Shown one piece after another: positions 12,401 to 23,900 of a stretch of 64,000 nt of DNA. Both the position numbers and the translations under genes were made by a program. The stretch is from Chrysogorgia sp. JL179-B06 (taxonomy: Eukaryota > Cnidaria > Anthozoa > Scleralcyonacea > Chrysogorgiidae): positions 1,154,501 to 1,218,500 of the forward strand of contig JAYKKM010000415.1 in NCBI GenBank assembly GCA_035772405.1. Reading direction: 5' to 3'. The first letter of the stretch is position 1, and each line of letters begins with the position of its first letter. Below the pieces are notes generated by a model. It was not told where the DNA came from. It ran no database searches and saw only the letters and a list, made by a program, of their open reading frames with translations.

Positions 12401-14152
12401 AAAGATTGATGACAGAAATGGATGAGCAGAAACAAAATGAAATAAAAAATCTTGCGGAAGTGAACGAGAAGTGTAATAACGAAATCGATTCCTGGAAACT
12501 GAAACTCCGTGGTTGTCAAGACGACGTTATAATTCTCAGAACTAATCTCAGAACTAATCTTGAAAACGAAAAATGGCGAAATGAAGAGAAGGAAAAAGAA
12601 AAACAATTTTTGGAAATAAATATCGAGAGCAGTCGCAAAACGTTGATAGTTCTTAACGCTGATATAGACGAAGTGTCTGTGAAGAAAGTTGGTTTGGAAA
12701 CACAGCTTCGAGATCTCAACCTGACGGTGGAAAAGGAGGAATTGAGTTGGAGGGAAAAAGAAGGAGTATCACCAGCAAGATATTTCAAATCTTAGAGAAA
12801 TTATGGACGAGTTAATGAAAAGTAAACTTACATTGCTTGAAGAAATAGCACAGCTGAGTGATCAAAAGAAGGAAGGACAAGAGAAAATGAACAATGAAAT
12901 TACGCAGCTACGAAAACTATGTAGTGAACGTCGGAACCAATACGAGGAAATCAAACGAGAGAAATCCAAGTTGGAGCTTCAAATAAGTTCTTTGAAGATA
13001 ACCCTGGACACACTTCAAAGTGCCTACGAGCAATCTCAAGATGATAACAAACTAAACGAGAAACGATTTCAAGAACTTCGAGGAGAAGCCATCAAAAACG
13101 AAGATAAACAGAAGTTGGTCAACGACAATGGTAGACTTAAGAATCAGGTTACCGCATTGGAAAAGAAGCTTAGCCAAAACTCCGAGACCAAAAATAAAGA
13201 ACTGTTCTCTCTCAAAGGAACTGAAAGTCGATTATTTGAGCTCGAGAAAGAAAAGGAAACATATAAAAATGAAAATGTGGTTTTAATGGAACGCTTGAAG
13301 CAGCTGGAATTACCAAACGAAGAGAATTCTCGTAGCGGAACCTCGTCAACACAGGTGAATAATTTAAGGAAGAAACTGAAAGAGTTTCGGTCGAAGTTAG
13401 GGGAAGAAAAGAAACAACGAGAGGTTTGCGAGTTCGAGATTAAAAACCTGAAGGAAAAAGTTGAACGATTGACAAAAAAGGAGAATGAGGTTGGCGAAAA
13501 ATTGGATGCAAATCGAAAGAAATTTCTGGAGATAAAGACAGAGAAGGATGCGCTTAGATTGGACCTGGAGGGAGTACACAAGAAGAAGAAGAGGGACGTT
13601 GAGGAATATACGAGTAGAATAGAATCGCTAGTAAACGAAGTGAAGTCGTTTAAGGAGAAAGAAATGAATAAGGAAGATGGAAAACAGCTGAAGAAAACAT
13701 TGGGGATAGTAAATGAACAAAATAAACTTCTTGAAATGAAATTAGCTGCGAACGCCGAGCGATCCTCAAAAGAGAACCAAGACTTGCAGAATAGTTTGAA
13801 ACTACTCCGAGGACGTTATGAATCAGAACAGGAGCGTTTTAAGAACATGGAAACGACAAATCAAAGCGATATCCTAGAATTAAAGAAGGTCCTATCTACA
13901 ATAGAAAGGGAATGCGAGAAGAAAGCGAAAGAACTTGACAAGTTGAGGGAGAATCTTTCCACGATTAACAAAGATAAGGAAAGGATCGAGAAACTATTGA
14001 ACGAGAAAACATCTGAAGGAAAAAAATGGAAGAAAGAAGCGTTTGACGCTAGGGCTGAAATTAGTTTCCTCAGAGGAGCTTTGAATATTTTGGAAAAAGA
14101 AGGGGTAACGAAGAAGATTCCGGCCACTGACGATCTTGTCACGAGTGCGTGA
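6469..14152 (+). CDS. Giant intronless coiled-coil protein, frame split once
   Basis: The first frame (6469-12795, 2,108 aa) and the second (ending 14152) are one gene: both are continuous coiled coil, they touch, and moving to the next frame at about 12751-12766 gives an uninterrupted helix. One extra base in an A-rich run (gggaaaaagaaggag) explains it. The start is firm: an in-frame TAA lies two codons upstream and the ATG has A at -3 and G at +4. Visible internal repeats: a 32-residue tandem pair near residue 250 (7219-7405), six repeats of about 59 residues carrying an IKVC(S/A)FNER-like core (10890-11850), and a 60-residue pair containing EDLKRLMTEMDE (12211-12570). A Cys cluster, CKPCPEC, sits near residue 1,175. 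No transmembrane segment or enzymatic motif is seen. I do not recognise an orthologue; long coiled coils of this type act as scaffolds at centrosomes, Golgi or cilia, but no role can be assigned. No intron signal is needed anywhere in 7.7 kb, unlike the neighbours. Confidence 0.85.
10890..11850 (+). repeat. Six coding repeats of about 177 bp
   Basis: Six copies start near 10912, 11093, 11270, 11447, 11624 and 11798, with spacings of 174-181 bp. Each encodes the core EIQRIKVCSFNER or a variant, then an N-L-x(2)-T-I-K-N-L-like helix. Spacing varies only in whole codons. The later copies are more alike than the first two, suggesting recent tandem growth within an open frame. Confidence 0.85.
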
Positions 14153-15249
14153 CGACGACTTACGAGCGCTGTACCAGCTGAACTACAAGGCCATTACTGG
14201 CAACGATTTACGTGAGTTAATTCATAATATTGTTATCCATAGGTCGAGGTCTTCGCAAACTTGCAGGTTTGATGAATTCAGGAACATAGCTCTTAATAAT
14301 GGCGGCACTAAATAATGTTTACTTTTTAAGTTGAACTTTAAAGAGTGAGTATCAATCGTGATGCATTGCACGCTAGGTCGGCCATTTTTCGAAGCACGAA
14401 ATTCCCTTGGTGGACTCATCCGTAAATATTTTGTCAATCCTTGATATAAATTATTCATTTTGTCTTTTAATTGAAAGAAAACATACCATAAAGTAATTAT
14501 TTTTGTATTTCTCCACAAAATTCAACGTTTTCTTCACTTTCGTTTCGAATTATGTCAGCCTTGACTGACGCGAAGCGTGCAAGACCAAGTGACGAGGTTC
14601 AAACAAAAAAATCGGGTTCTGAGTCGACGTATTTGGATTGTGGATGAATGAGAAAGCCTCTAGTGTTTTCTGAGAAGACTTGGCGAATTTCCGAAGTATT
14701 TACAATGTCAAGTTGGCACGGAAAGATAAACACAAACGCGCAATGCACGACGGTTGACAGTTGCCACTCAACATGGCGTCCTTAACGTCATCAGCAAGAC
14801 GGCTAAATACAACCGACCATGACTCTGCATGACATTATATATATTTTATAACAATATTTCAGTTGGAAGCTCCGCTCATTTTTACGTTTTCAGAACGACG
14901 TCAACTCAAGGATAAATGCAGTTGTTTAACATTAATGACCTCAACACAGTCACCACAATCCTTTAATAAATGTTGAAGTATTTTGAAAGTCTAAAACATG
15001 CTTGAAGTATATTTAATACGATAGACGATTTCGCTTTTAGTTCGTTTATCTGCCGTCCTTGTCGTAGCATTTCAAGGTCTTTATCAGCAATATTAGTTCA
15101 ACCTGTGACAGTCGTAGTTCATCCTTACATTGCCTCTTGAACGAGGGTATATTTCATCAGTTTTGTTGAATAAACAACAATGATTCATTCATAACGTGTA
15201 ACTATAGTTTGACTAGTTGAAAGAATCCTACAATGAATTGACATTAGTG

Positions 15250-15475
15250 ACATAGTTTATTAGTTTAGTTTTATGTTTTATATCACTGTATTAGTTGAAC
15301 AGAATACCCCAACAGGATTAAAGCACAACTGATAGGGGTTCCGAGGGCCTACGATTTAAGATCGGTATCCGAAAGTCTTACCATTTGCTGATATTATTGC
15401 AAAGGCAACACTTCCTCCTCAAGACCCTGAGTCGTGGTCCGACCCAGGATATGAACCCTGCGTGTTACACGGCAC
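15250..15475 (-). mobile_element. tRNA-derived SINE, minus-strand copy
   Basis: Read on the minus strand it matches the plus-strand copy at 54510-54775: shared blocks include tgcctttgcaataatatcag, a taggccctcggaacccc-like block, and the tail with attctgttcaac and aaactaaactaataaac. The head is degraded, but tggtccgacccaggatatgaaccctg still shows a box B-like region. It is a non-coding retroelement. Confidence 0.7.
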
Positions 15476-15606
15476 AATTTTCAACGCAAAACTCGTTAAA
15501 AATCGACAAAAAAACACCATGTTATACGCATCAATTTTCTGTGCAATGTTATGTTAAAATTATCGTTAAAAATTGTCTCCTGTAACATTACATTGAGATA
15601 TGAAAC

Positions 15607-16090
15607 CAGAGGTGTAGGAACGGATTTAATGTTGGGGGGCTGAAGTCGACAAGCAGAAGATAATCAGTGACCGCATTTTTAAGGCCCCGGAAAATTTTGA
15701 AATCTAGAAGCTCGGAAAGACAATTTGCAGGAATTTGAGTAAACTTTTTCATCTAATTATACAGCGAGCATAGTTCAAATGAATCCAAGATTGCCTGCTG
15801 CCTCTTACCAAGTGCAGCCATTTTTTGCGCCTAAAACAGAAGGATCTTGGAACCAATCTAACACTCGCGTGGCAAGGGTTTAGGGGTTGGCTAACACTTC
15901 AGGCTATTCAGGCTACACCCGTTTGTAAAACCTCGCGTAGGTGAAGCTCGTAGGTAGATTACCTATACTTATGCCTATACGTAGGTAGATTACCTATTGG
16001 GAAAAAGCCATTAAATGTAGCAACGCTTGTCCTGATTTAAAATTAAAAATTTTTTTTCAGCCCCCTCACTTCCTATACTCCTCTATGATA
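15607..16090. mobile_element. Possible DNA-transposon remnant with inverted ends
   Basis: The left edge, agaggtgtaggaacggatt, and the right edge, ttcctatactcctct, are imperfect inverted repeats next to a G-run and a C-run respectively. The interior has no coding sign. The ends resemble those of the element at 18948-19836, which suggests one family. Confidence 0.4.
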
Positions 16091-16544
16091 CGTATGTGCA
16101 GAATGCCAAGGCTAAACTAACATTGTTGATGTCATGCATTGCTAGATAAATAGATAAATAATAGATTAGTTGGATTACGTGGTCTCACCGGTGAACATTA
16201 CTACGTGGCTAACCTTGGGTGGTTCAACTTCAACCAAGGTGAGTCATTGTAATCTGGATCTTCATGATGTTGCTTTGAGATGATTCATTTTAAGTAGGCA
16301 TATTTTACCCCCATCATAACTCCGGAATCATTCTTATAGCTCTCATTAATTCCAGAATTTTTCTACATCTCTGGTGTTCCACTATGTAATCTCAGTTTAA
16401 GCGTATACATTCTGACACTTTCAGCGAGTGCGTCACTTCAGCCAATTGGGATCTTTTTATCGCGTGGCTAATGGCACATTCCATAATTCTTGGAAGATAC
16501 CGTATAACATTAAAAAAAATCTTAAAAAATTGTAAACTTGCCAA

Positions 16545-16575
16545 CGCCCATGAAGGGCCTTCGCTCGAAACGTCA
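16545..16575 (+). ncRNA. Penelope-like end motif, degenerate hammerhead-like
   Basis: The sequence catgaagggccttcgctcga followed by aacgtcag keeps the GAAAC-GTC half of a hammerhead core after a hairpin, but the CTGATGA half is reduced to CCATGA. Variants of this block recur at 19905, 25338, 33020, 36740, 46605 and 59660. It marks a repeat family, probably Penelope-like, not an active ribozyme here. Confidence 0.35.
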
Positions 16576-17306
16576 GACCTACCACACACTATTTCCGCAA
16601 TACACCAATATTTTAGAGTACAAAAGTTTATGAGAAACCGAGCCGTAGGCCAACTTTAATAACATAAGTACTGGCAGGGCTCCGTGTTTAAATATTATAA
16701 TAAATAAAATTTTGAATTCTCCTAAACTCCTACTCGTGTCCTATCAGGTTATGCACCCTCGTCGGCAATTGCTTCTGGCGCGAGAATTTTTGAACAGGCT
16801 GATTAGGGAAAATCCAGGCAGCTCAGGCTGAGCTGGCATGCACGCTTTACTTGGGATCACAGTTTTTTATTTGAGAACCCATGTGGATTCCCCCTCAGCC
16901 TGCGCAAAAATGAAAGCCGGATGAGACTGCAGGTTATGTAAATACAAAGCGTTCGTTTCCTATCATGACGTCATAACCTTGTTTGTATAGCCTGACGCGG
17001 CAACTTACCAACCACAACTTACGTAAGATATTGAAATTAGTCTTTCGAACCTCGTTCTTTCAGAAGCCTCATTCTGGTGTAAAATTTGAATTATAAAGGA
17101 TCATTTAAATACATATAAATGAATATTAAATTGACAGCCATTTTTGAATACGGTTTCTTGGTTCAAAGATTTTCCTCATATTAATTTAAGTGATATAAAA
17201 AATAAACAGTTTTGGTTCACAACTGGAGGTAAAGAATAAGACATGGTGTAACGGCAATAGTCTGGTTAGAGATAAATTCAGATCAAGTTAGTAGCTATTT
17301 CAAATA

Positions 17307-17394
17307 GATGTGTTAATATACACACTGCTGTAGTGAATGCAGGGAGAGCTTGCTCTCCCACATTCACTACAACATTGTGTATATTAACACATCC
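17307..17394. repeat. Near-perfect 88-bp hairpin in a dispersed repeat
   Basis: gatgtgttaatatacacac is followed by a loop region and then by its complement gtgtatattaacacatc. Related arms occur at 22245-22390 and 51945-51985. The DNA just after it (17395-17560) is an inverted copy of 22130-22250, and includes the ctgagtctcggtggctcaatgg tRNA-like head in partial form. Confidence 0.7.
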
Positions 17395-18947
17395 AAACCT
17401 TACCGATATATAGTGACTGCCGCATAGGCAGTACATATATCAATCGAACCAGTACATCATTGTAACCTTCGCTCTCCATCTGAGTCTCGGTGGCTCAATG
17501 GCTGTCCGGGACTCAGAATCATTTTTCTGAGGATACGAGCTTGATCCATTCAGGATCTGTCTTGTTCAATTGTCACCCCCCGTATCTGCTCTGTTTGGTG
17601 TTCGTACAGTTTCATACATTACTATAGAGGCCGCGAATATAAACTTAGCTATAACAGTTTTCAATATCTGAAATGAGCCTGACCGAAATTAATGTTTCGT
17701 GAGAAACAACACAGCGCTTTCAATCTGAAAGAAATATAGAATCCAGGATCTGTCAAAATTTAAAAAGAGACACGAGTCAAAGTCAAAAGCGAGAAATAAG
17801 ACTGTTGTCGAAAAGTCCGCATGCTGTCAAAAATGTTTCGTGGATATCTTCCCGTAGAAATCAATGATAAAGTCGTACATCCACCGAAGACCTTAAATCT
17901 AAATTTCTACGTTAAAGGGTTGTCTTTAATACCTTGAACGTCGAAGAACTGTACGCTTTGACACAAAGCAAAACCAAATCATTCATGGCAAGTGATTATA
18001 TGTTCCGTCAATTTCCGCTTGAACCTCGCACTCTCGGTAATGCCCGGTACAACTTCGTCGACGTCATTTCACTGAACTCTGGCTGCTATTTCTCCTTCGG
18101 AAACGCTTTAAAACAATCTAGTTTGGTTGAAAGCTTTTTGCGTTTTAAGCATTAACTTTCTAGTGAAAACGTGAAAAAAACGCAAGGGTGTAAAACCACA
18201 GAGAAGACAACCTTGACGTCGCCATAGTGTGACTTTTGTATATTTCAACAAATAATTATTTTTTAATATTTTTGCATAATACACTGCCAACGCAGACCAC
18301 CACTTTTATATAATTGTTGAGCCATCCGGCTTGAAATTATAGCATTGAACAATAAAGTCGTTTAAAGCATATATAACTTGTTTCATTTACCACTAGCACT
18401 GTATCATATCATTTTCATTGAAGCTCAATAATTCAAAAACTAATTAATAATTCATGAGGAAAACACAAAGCGGAAATCTGACCGTATCGTATCTTTGTAT
18501 GTGATAAAGATTCGTCCTGATTTACATAAACGTTTCCTTTTTGGCATTCGTCATATTTGGCATTTCACTCGATTAAACTACATATATTCCAAGAATTTAT
18601 GGTCATGTTATGCTGTGACAGTATAGAAATACAAATTCTGAAACTCATTAATAATTCGTGAGCCAAAAACAAAGGAAATCAGCACTGAGACGTTTGGATA
18701 TCGGAGGAAGAAATTAAATAAATAGTTAAGCCAACTTTCATAGGAGGAATCAAGTTTTGGAAGAATTTAAAAGTTTATAGCCGTAGGTAAGAGTTTACAT
18801 AAGTACTTTCGAATTCTCCCGAACTCCCTCACAGGTTTCTATCAGGTTATGTAAATATTACAAAGCACCATTTCCTATTTAATTTAGAAAATAAGACTAA
18901 GAAATGTACCGTGACGTCATAGCCGTATGAAAGCCTGTTATACTCAT

Positions 18948-19836
18948 GTGTAGGAACGATTTTTCATCTGGCGGGGGGGGGGCAAAGTAAATGGGACGAC
19001 CCTTTTTAGGTGGTTCGGGGGTATTCTTCCGCGGGAAATTTTGCATTTCTGAGACCTCTGAAATGGCATTTCCTGCATTTTGGAGAGCAGAAGTTAACAA
19101 AATTTAAACAAAATTTAATTTAAACAAAAGGCCGAAATAGGGAGTGTTTAGTGACATTTTTTCTCGAAATTGTGATAAATCTGCAATGGGTTGACCACAA
19201 GCTTGTTGGTAATTGTTGTGATACTCGTTATATCAACAAGCATTTTTGGATTGTTTCAACGATGTCCTACGGTTCTGCACCTATAGTTCTGCACCTATAG
19301 TTCTGCACCTATAGTTCTGCACCTATAGTTCTGCACCTATAGTTCTGCACCTATAGTTCTGCACCTATAGTTCTGCACCTATAGTTGCAACAAACTTACT
19401 GACTGTGAGCTGTTAAGCCTTGACAAAATAAACAGTTTATGACAAACTGTTGGCAGATTTGCTGCAAGCCTGCAGCACTGCAGCAAATACATCCTCCAAC
19501 AAAGCTCGTGTAGCCACTAATTATTATTTGTGCATGGCTGCAAGACTATTTGTTTCTTAAAATTGAAATACACTTACTGTATTAAAATTCTTGGATTGAC
19601 CTAAATTTCAACAAAATTTCACAAGAGCTTACTAAGCTATATCTATCGAGCTATATCTATCGAGCTAAAAAGGCGTCGATCATGTTTTACTTTCAGAATA
19701 TTCTATTTAAAACATTTTTAAAAGTATTTTTAAATATTCTAAAATAAAATAAGAAAATTTGGGGAAAAGTGGGGGGCACAATTCCCACAAGCCTGTGGTC
19801 AACCCCCCCCCCCCCCCGCTCCTATGGCACTGCTAA
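18948..19836. mobile_element. Candidate DNA element with G-run and C-run ends
   Basis: The left edge reads tgtaggaacgattttt, a short spacer and a G(9) run; the right edge has a C(17) run followed by gctcctatggca. The edges are roughly complementary. The interior holds the 14-bp tandem array at 19273-19384 and the duplicated tgcagcaaat/ctgcaagcctg segments. No transposase is visible. Confidence 0.4.
19273..19384 (+). repeat. 14-bp tandem repeat, eight copies
   Basis: The unit ttctgcacctatag is repeated eight times with essentially no variation, which points to recent expansion. It lies inside the candidate element 18948-19836. Confidence 0.95.
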
Positions 19837-20096
19837 TTGAAAACTCTAAATTGTCTAAAAGGTTGGTGTACTGCCGAAATAGCGTGCAGTAGGAGGTGTA
19901 ACGTTTTGAGCGAAGGCCCTTCGTGAGAAAGTGCAACGCAAGGACTTCCCTTCCTTTGAAAATTAGACTCCTGAGAGTATTTGATTTATATTTCTGCTAT
20001 TCCTACGCAACACAACATTTTATATTTAAACACTGGCGTCGATATCCTATATTTCTTAAATATAAAGTTTGAGGCCATTTATGAATACGGCTTAAG

Positions 20097-20576
20097 TTAA
20101 AGACGTTGGCAACAAAAATTAAATTTGTCTAATATGAAAGAACTCATCAAATGATAGAGTAACACCTTTTACAACTTTTCGGTATTTTACTTCGTTTTTG
20201 AAATATTTCAGTTTGTTTGATATGTAAATGAGATGGTCTCGACGTCAGATGCAGGGTAGAGAATTTTCACTCATTAAAATATTAGTTCCATCTTCAAGTT
20301 TGTTCCACAAATTTACTTGAAAATGTGCATGTAATAACTCCTCATAATAATGAACGTTGTAAACTTAGCAATCACTGAGATATAAGACATTTTTAAATGT
20401 GTGATAATTATCTACCCAGCACTTGACGTCAGAGACAATCTCATTTACATATCAAATAAACTGAAATATTTCAAAAACGAAGTAAAATACGGAAAAGTTG
20501 TAAAAGTTGTTACTCTATCACTTTACGAGTTCTTTCATATTAGACAAACTTAATTTTTGTTGCCAATGTCCTTTAA
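20097..20576. mobile_element. TTAA foldback MITE, family D
   Basis: It begins TTAAAGACGTTGGCAAC and ends GTTGCCAATGTCCTTTAA. Both arms carry the complementary block with tagacaaa, ctttcatatt, gtaaaatac and tcaaataaactgaaatattt, so it folds along nearly its whole length. The internal tcagtttgtttgatatg is also found in family C (30800-31255 and 34790-35261), linking the two families. Confidence 0.75.
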
Positions 20577-20994
20577 AAATTACTAATGTTAGAGAAACTT
20601 CTAGTAATATTAAAATAAATGTCTCTGAGTCATATTAGCTCGAAGATGTTCCTCCTGTGTGAATTCACTAACATTTGACAACCGGAAATTTGTATAGAAT
20701 ATGAAAGTCGTGTTCTTTGCTGATTTTTTTATCCGGATCAAACATTTTTGGGCAAACATTGTGATTACGCCCAGATCGAGATTACACCAGAGGTTATGAG
20801 ATTTTGCAACGACATCAAGAGGTATAGTGTGAAATCCGGGTAGATCCAAGCAATGCCAAAGCACTTGACCGTTAACAGGAAATCGCACGGAAGACGTGGA
20901 AGAAGTAGTGTCTTGTGATGGGGTAAAATAGGATAAAAAGACGCTCATCTTTCGCTGTACACTATCACATGAAAAAGGCATCCGAAGGAAGAAG

Positions 20995-23900
20995 ATGCAG
21001 CAAGATATAGTTTTTAATACGGGGAGAAGCGCAGAAATGGCGCGGAAAAAAAGCAATCATTGGCATTTCCCAACGCACAATGGTGTCCTGTCACACGTGG
21101 CTGCATTCATGGTTACAGTTGGGTTTGTGATTTATACTTCATCAAAGAAAAAGGGCAATGAATCAACCATGGCAGCATTCTACGAAATATTAGTCTGGTT
21201 TATTCATCTTTTTAGCTTCGCCACATGGGTTGGCGTGCAGTTCTGGGTTCATGTGTCAGGTAAGAGAAAGCGCGTATTTTTGTTTTTTTTCATTGATTTT
21301 TTTTTAAACTCATTGTTGGAACTATACGCCAATAATTTAAGGTAAATCAATATAAGACGTTAATAATTTGTTTCTCTTTGTAATATATAACTGACGTATT
21401 TTGGTCATTGCATGACTTGACACAAAAATGATGCGCGTCAAAAAGTGCGTCTATTTTAGCGCCCTCTTCCTGAACACGAGACCAAAAAGCCACAACAATT
21501 GTTGAACTTTTAACTTGGAATAAGTTCAAACTACGAGTTCCTGGTACAGCATTCCCTAATGATCAATTTTAAATTTCCAAGTTGGATTTTAAAGTATTTA
21601 ATAATGCTAACGTTTTGGTACATATATTTCGCAACATCATCTGAGAGGATTTCAAATTACTATTAAGTTTAAATTACTATAAGTTACTGATCAATCTCAT
21701 GTTTGGGTTTTTATATATTTATAATCTTTGTCACTTTCTGGCAAACTTTCTTAATATTATCATCAATTAAAGATTCATCTTCATACCTCATTCACCTTGC
21801 AGCTATAAATTGGTTTACTATTCACAGAAACTGGCAACGCAAAGACATCACACACTGATTTAGCAGTGAAATACTGACGAAGTGAGTTAGGAAATGATTT
21901 TCCAAACAGGTCTGAGTGTAAAGCTGACAGCAAACTTTCTTTGTATTTCACGGTTGAATCACTCTGCAACGTCTTTACGTGTTCCTCATGGGTTGATGTC
22001 ATGTACTTCCTATAAATAGTAAACCAAACGATACGATACGTGGACGATCGTCAAGCTCATATCCTCAGAAAAATGATTCTGAGTCCCGTACAGGAATCGA
22101 ACCTGTAACCTTCTGATTGCCGGTGAGACGCTCTAATCATTGAGCTAACGAGACTCAGATGGAGAGCGAAGGTTACAATGATGTACTGGTTCGGTTGATA
22201 TATGTACTGCCTATGCGGCAGTCACTATATATATCGGTAATGCTTGGATGCGTTAATATACACAATGTTGTACGGGAACTCAAGAATCATTTTTCTGAGG
22301 ATACCAGCTTGACGATCGTCCATGTATCGTCTGTCTACTCCGAGCTCTCCCACATTCACTACAGCATTGTGTATATTAACGCAATAGTAAACCAACTTTA
22401 GCAGAAGAAAAGGCACGCATGAAGATGAAAGTATAATCGATGATGAAATTAAGCCATTTTTATCAGAAAGCGACAAAGATTATATAAATAAATAAAAAGT
22501 CTTACATAGAATCCACCGTATGGAGAAATCTTTCCCAAGTTCTTAAAAACGCCCGAGGCTGCAGACCGAGGGACGTTTTTGAGACCAAGGAAAGATTTCT
22601 CAATACGGACCGACCAAAATGGTAAATAATTTATATATTTTTTTCTCAGTTTAATATCCAGGCTAGTTTTTTTGTCGTCATCAGTTTTTCTAGTCAGTGG
22701 ACAAAACATGAAAGTCTGTGCTTTTACTCTTTTGTCAAAGAAAATTGAGAGTTGTTAAGTCTCTTTTTGGATATAAAAAAACTCACTTATATGTATTTCA
22801 ATATGTTTAATCTCGTTTGAGTTCATTTTTAAATGTTTTTAGAATATTTTAGGGCTTATAAAAACGCATTTAAAACTCGAAATTATATCGAGCGGTCCAC
22901 ATGGGCTCATACTCACGTTATCCAATCAGAAAGTACGAAAAAATAAACTCTTATTTTATTTGTTTTTTTCCTTTTACACCTTGGTTCCTCACTGCAGGCT
23001 TCACAATGTATAAAACACTGACAAGAACTGCTTTTGTAAAAGTCCAAAGCAAGATGTTTCCAATATATTTTACTGTTGGAGTTCTCACCAGTTCTGTGTC
23101 ATTGTTAACTCACCTGTACCTCTTTCCCGTTGACTCTTGGAAGAAGGATAGACTTTCTTTCTATCAGGTGAGTTGAATAAAAGAGAGTTATACCTAGCTA
23201 TTTGTGAGTAATTTATGAAATCTTACTCATGCAAACTCTGGCAAAGCAAAAAAATAAGGAATACAATTTAATAAAATCCTAACGCTTTATTACTAAGGGA
23301 GCTATCATTAATTCCACCCGGGTGGGGGCAGAAGGAAAACTGATTACATTTTTATATTCCTGTATTCTCGTGTTGATGACTGTTTTCCGAATACTTTGCT
23401 GTGACATTGATATTCATTCAGAGATTATACGATTTCCGTCTAATTGGTTGTATCGATAGCTAATGAACTTATCAACTCTCATAATTGGCTCTTGTGTATA
23501 ATGTCATCGTCACTCGACTTATATAGTTCCCTACCGGTTTAATATCGTTTATCCAGTTATTTTGAAGACTACCAACAACATTTTTTATTAAATTCTTGAA
23601 GGATTGCATGGTGTAGATAATTTTATTAGCTGAGCTTTCGTCTCGTAGGACTCGAGACTTCAACAGAGCAAACTAAAGAAGTGAGTGTTGGCTCACGTCA
23701 TATTACACGACATTTGTAAATGCTAACTCAACGTAATTAACTGATAGTGAAGTCTCGAGTCCTACGAGACGAAAGCTCAGCTAATAAAATGATCTACATG
23801 GTGTTTCCACAAATGTTTTCATAATTAAAATTTTTTATTGTTTATTATTTCTACTTAGACCATCGGATTATTTATTTCCTCTCTGTGTTCCTTGCTTAAC

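Larger units (their letters stand above)
14153..20994. other. Intergenic repeat desert
   Basis: No gene can be supported in this 6.8 kb. It contains a minus-strand SINE, two candidate DNA-transposon remnants, a perfect hairpin repeat, a 14-bp tandem array, Penelope-like ends and a TTAA foldback element, listed separately. 14153-15240 and 17580-18800 show only AT-rich DNA and short chance frames. Segments at 16717-16990 and 18805-18920 share related sequence (gaattctcctaaactcc-like, then tatcaggttatg), so they are copies of one more unnamed repeat. Confidence 0.6.

Noticed and set aside
17934..18155. 73-codon plus-strand frame in the repeat desert
   Set aside because: It is short and has no family resemblance, splice context or regulatory context.
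22082..22155. Functional tRNA gene on the minus strand
   Set aside because: The anticodon stem has a mismatch, T33 is missing, and the unit is part of a dispersed repeat.
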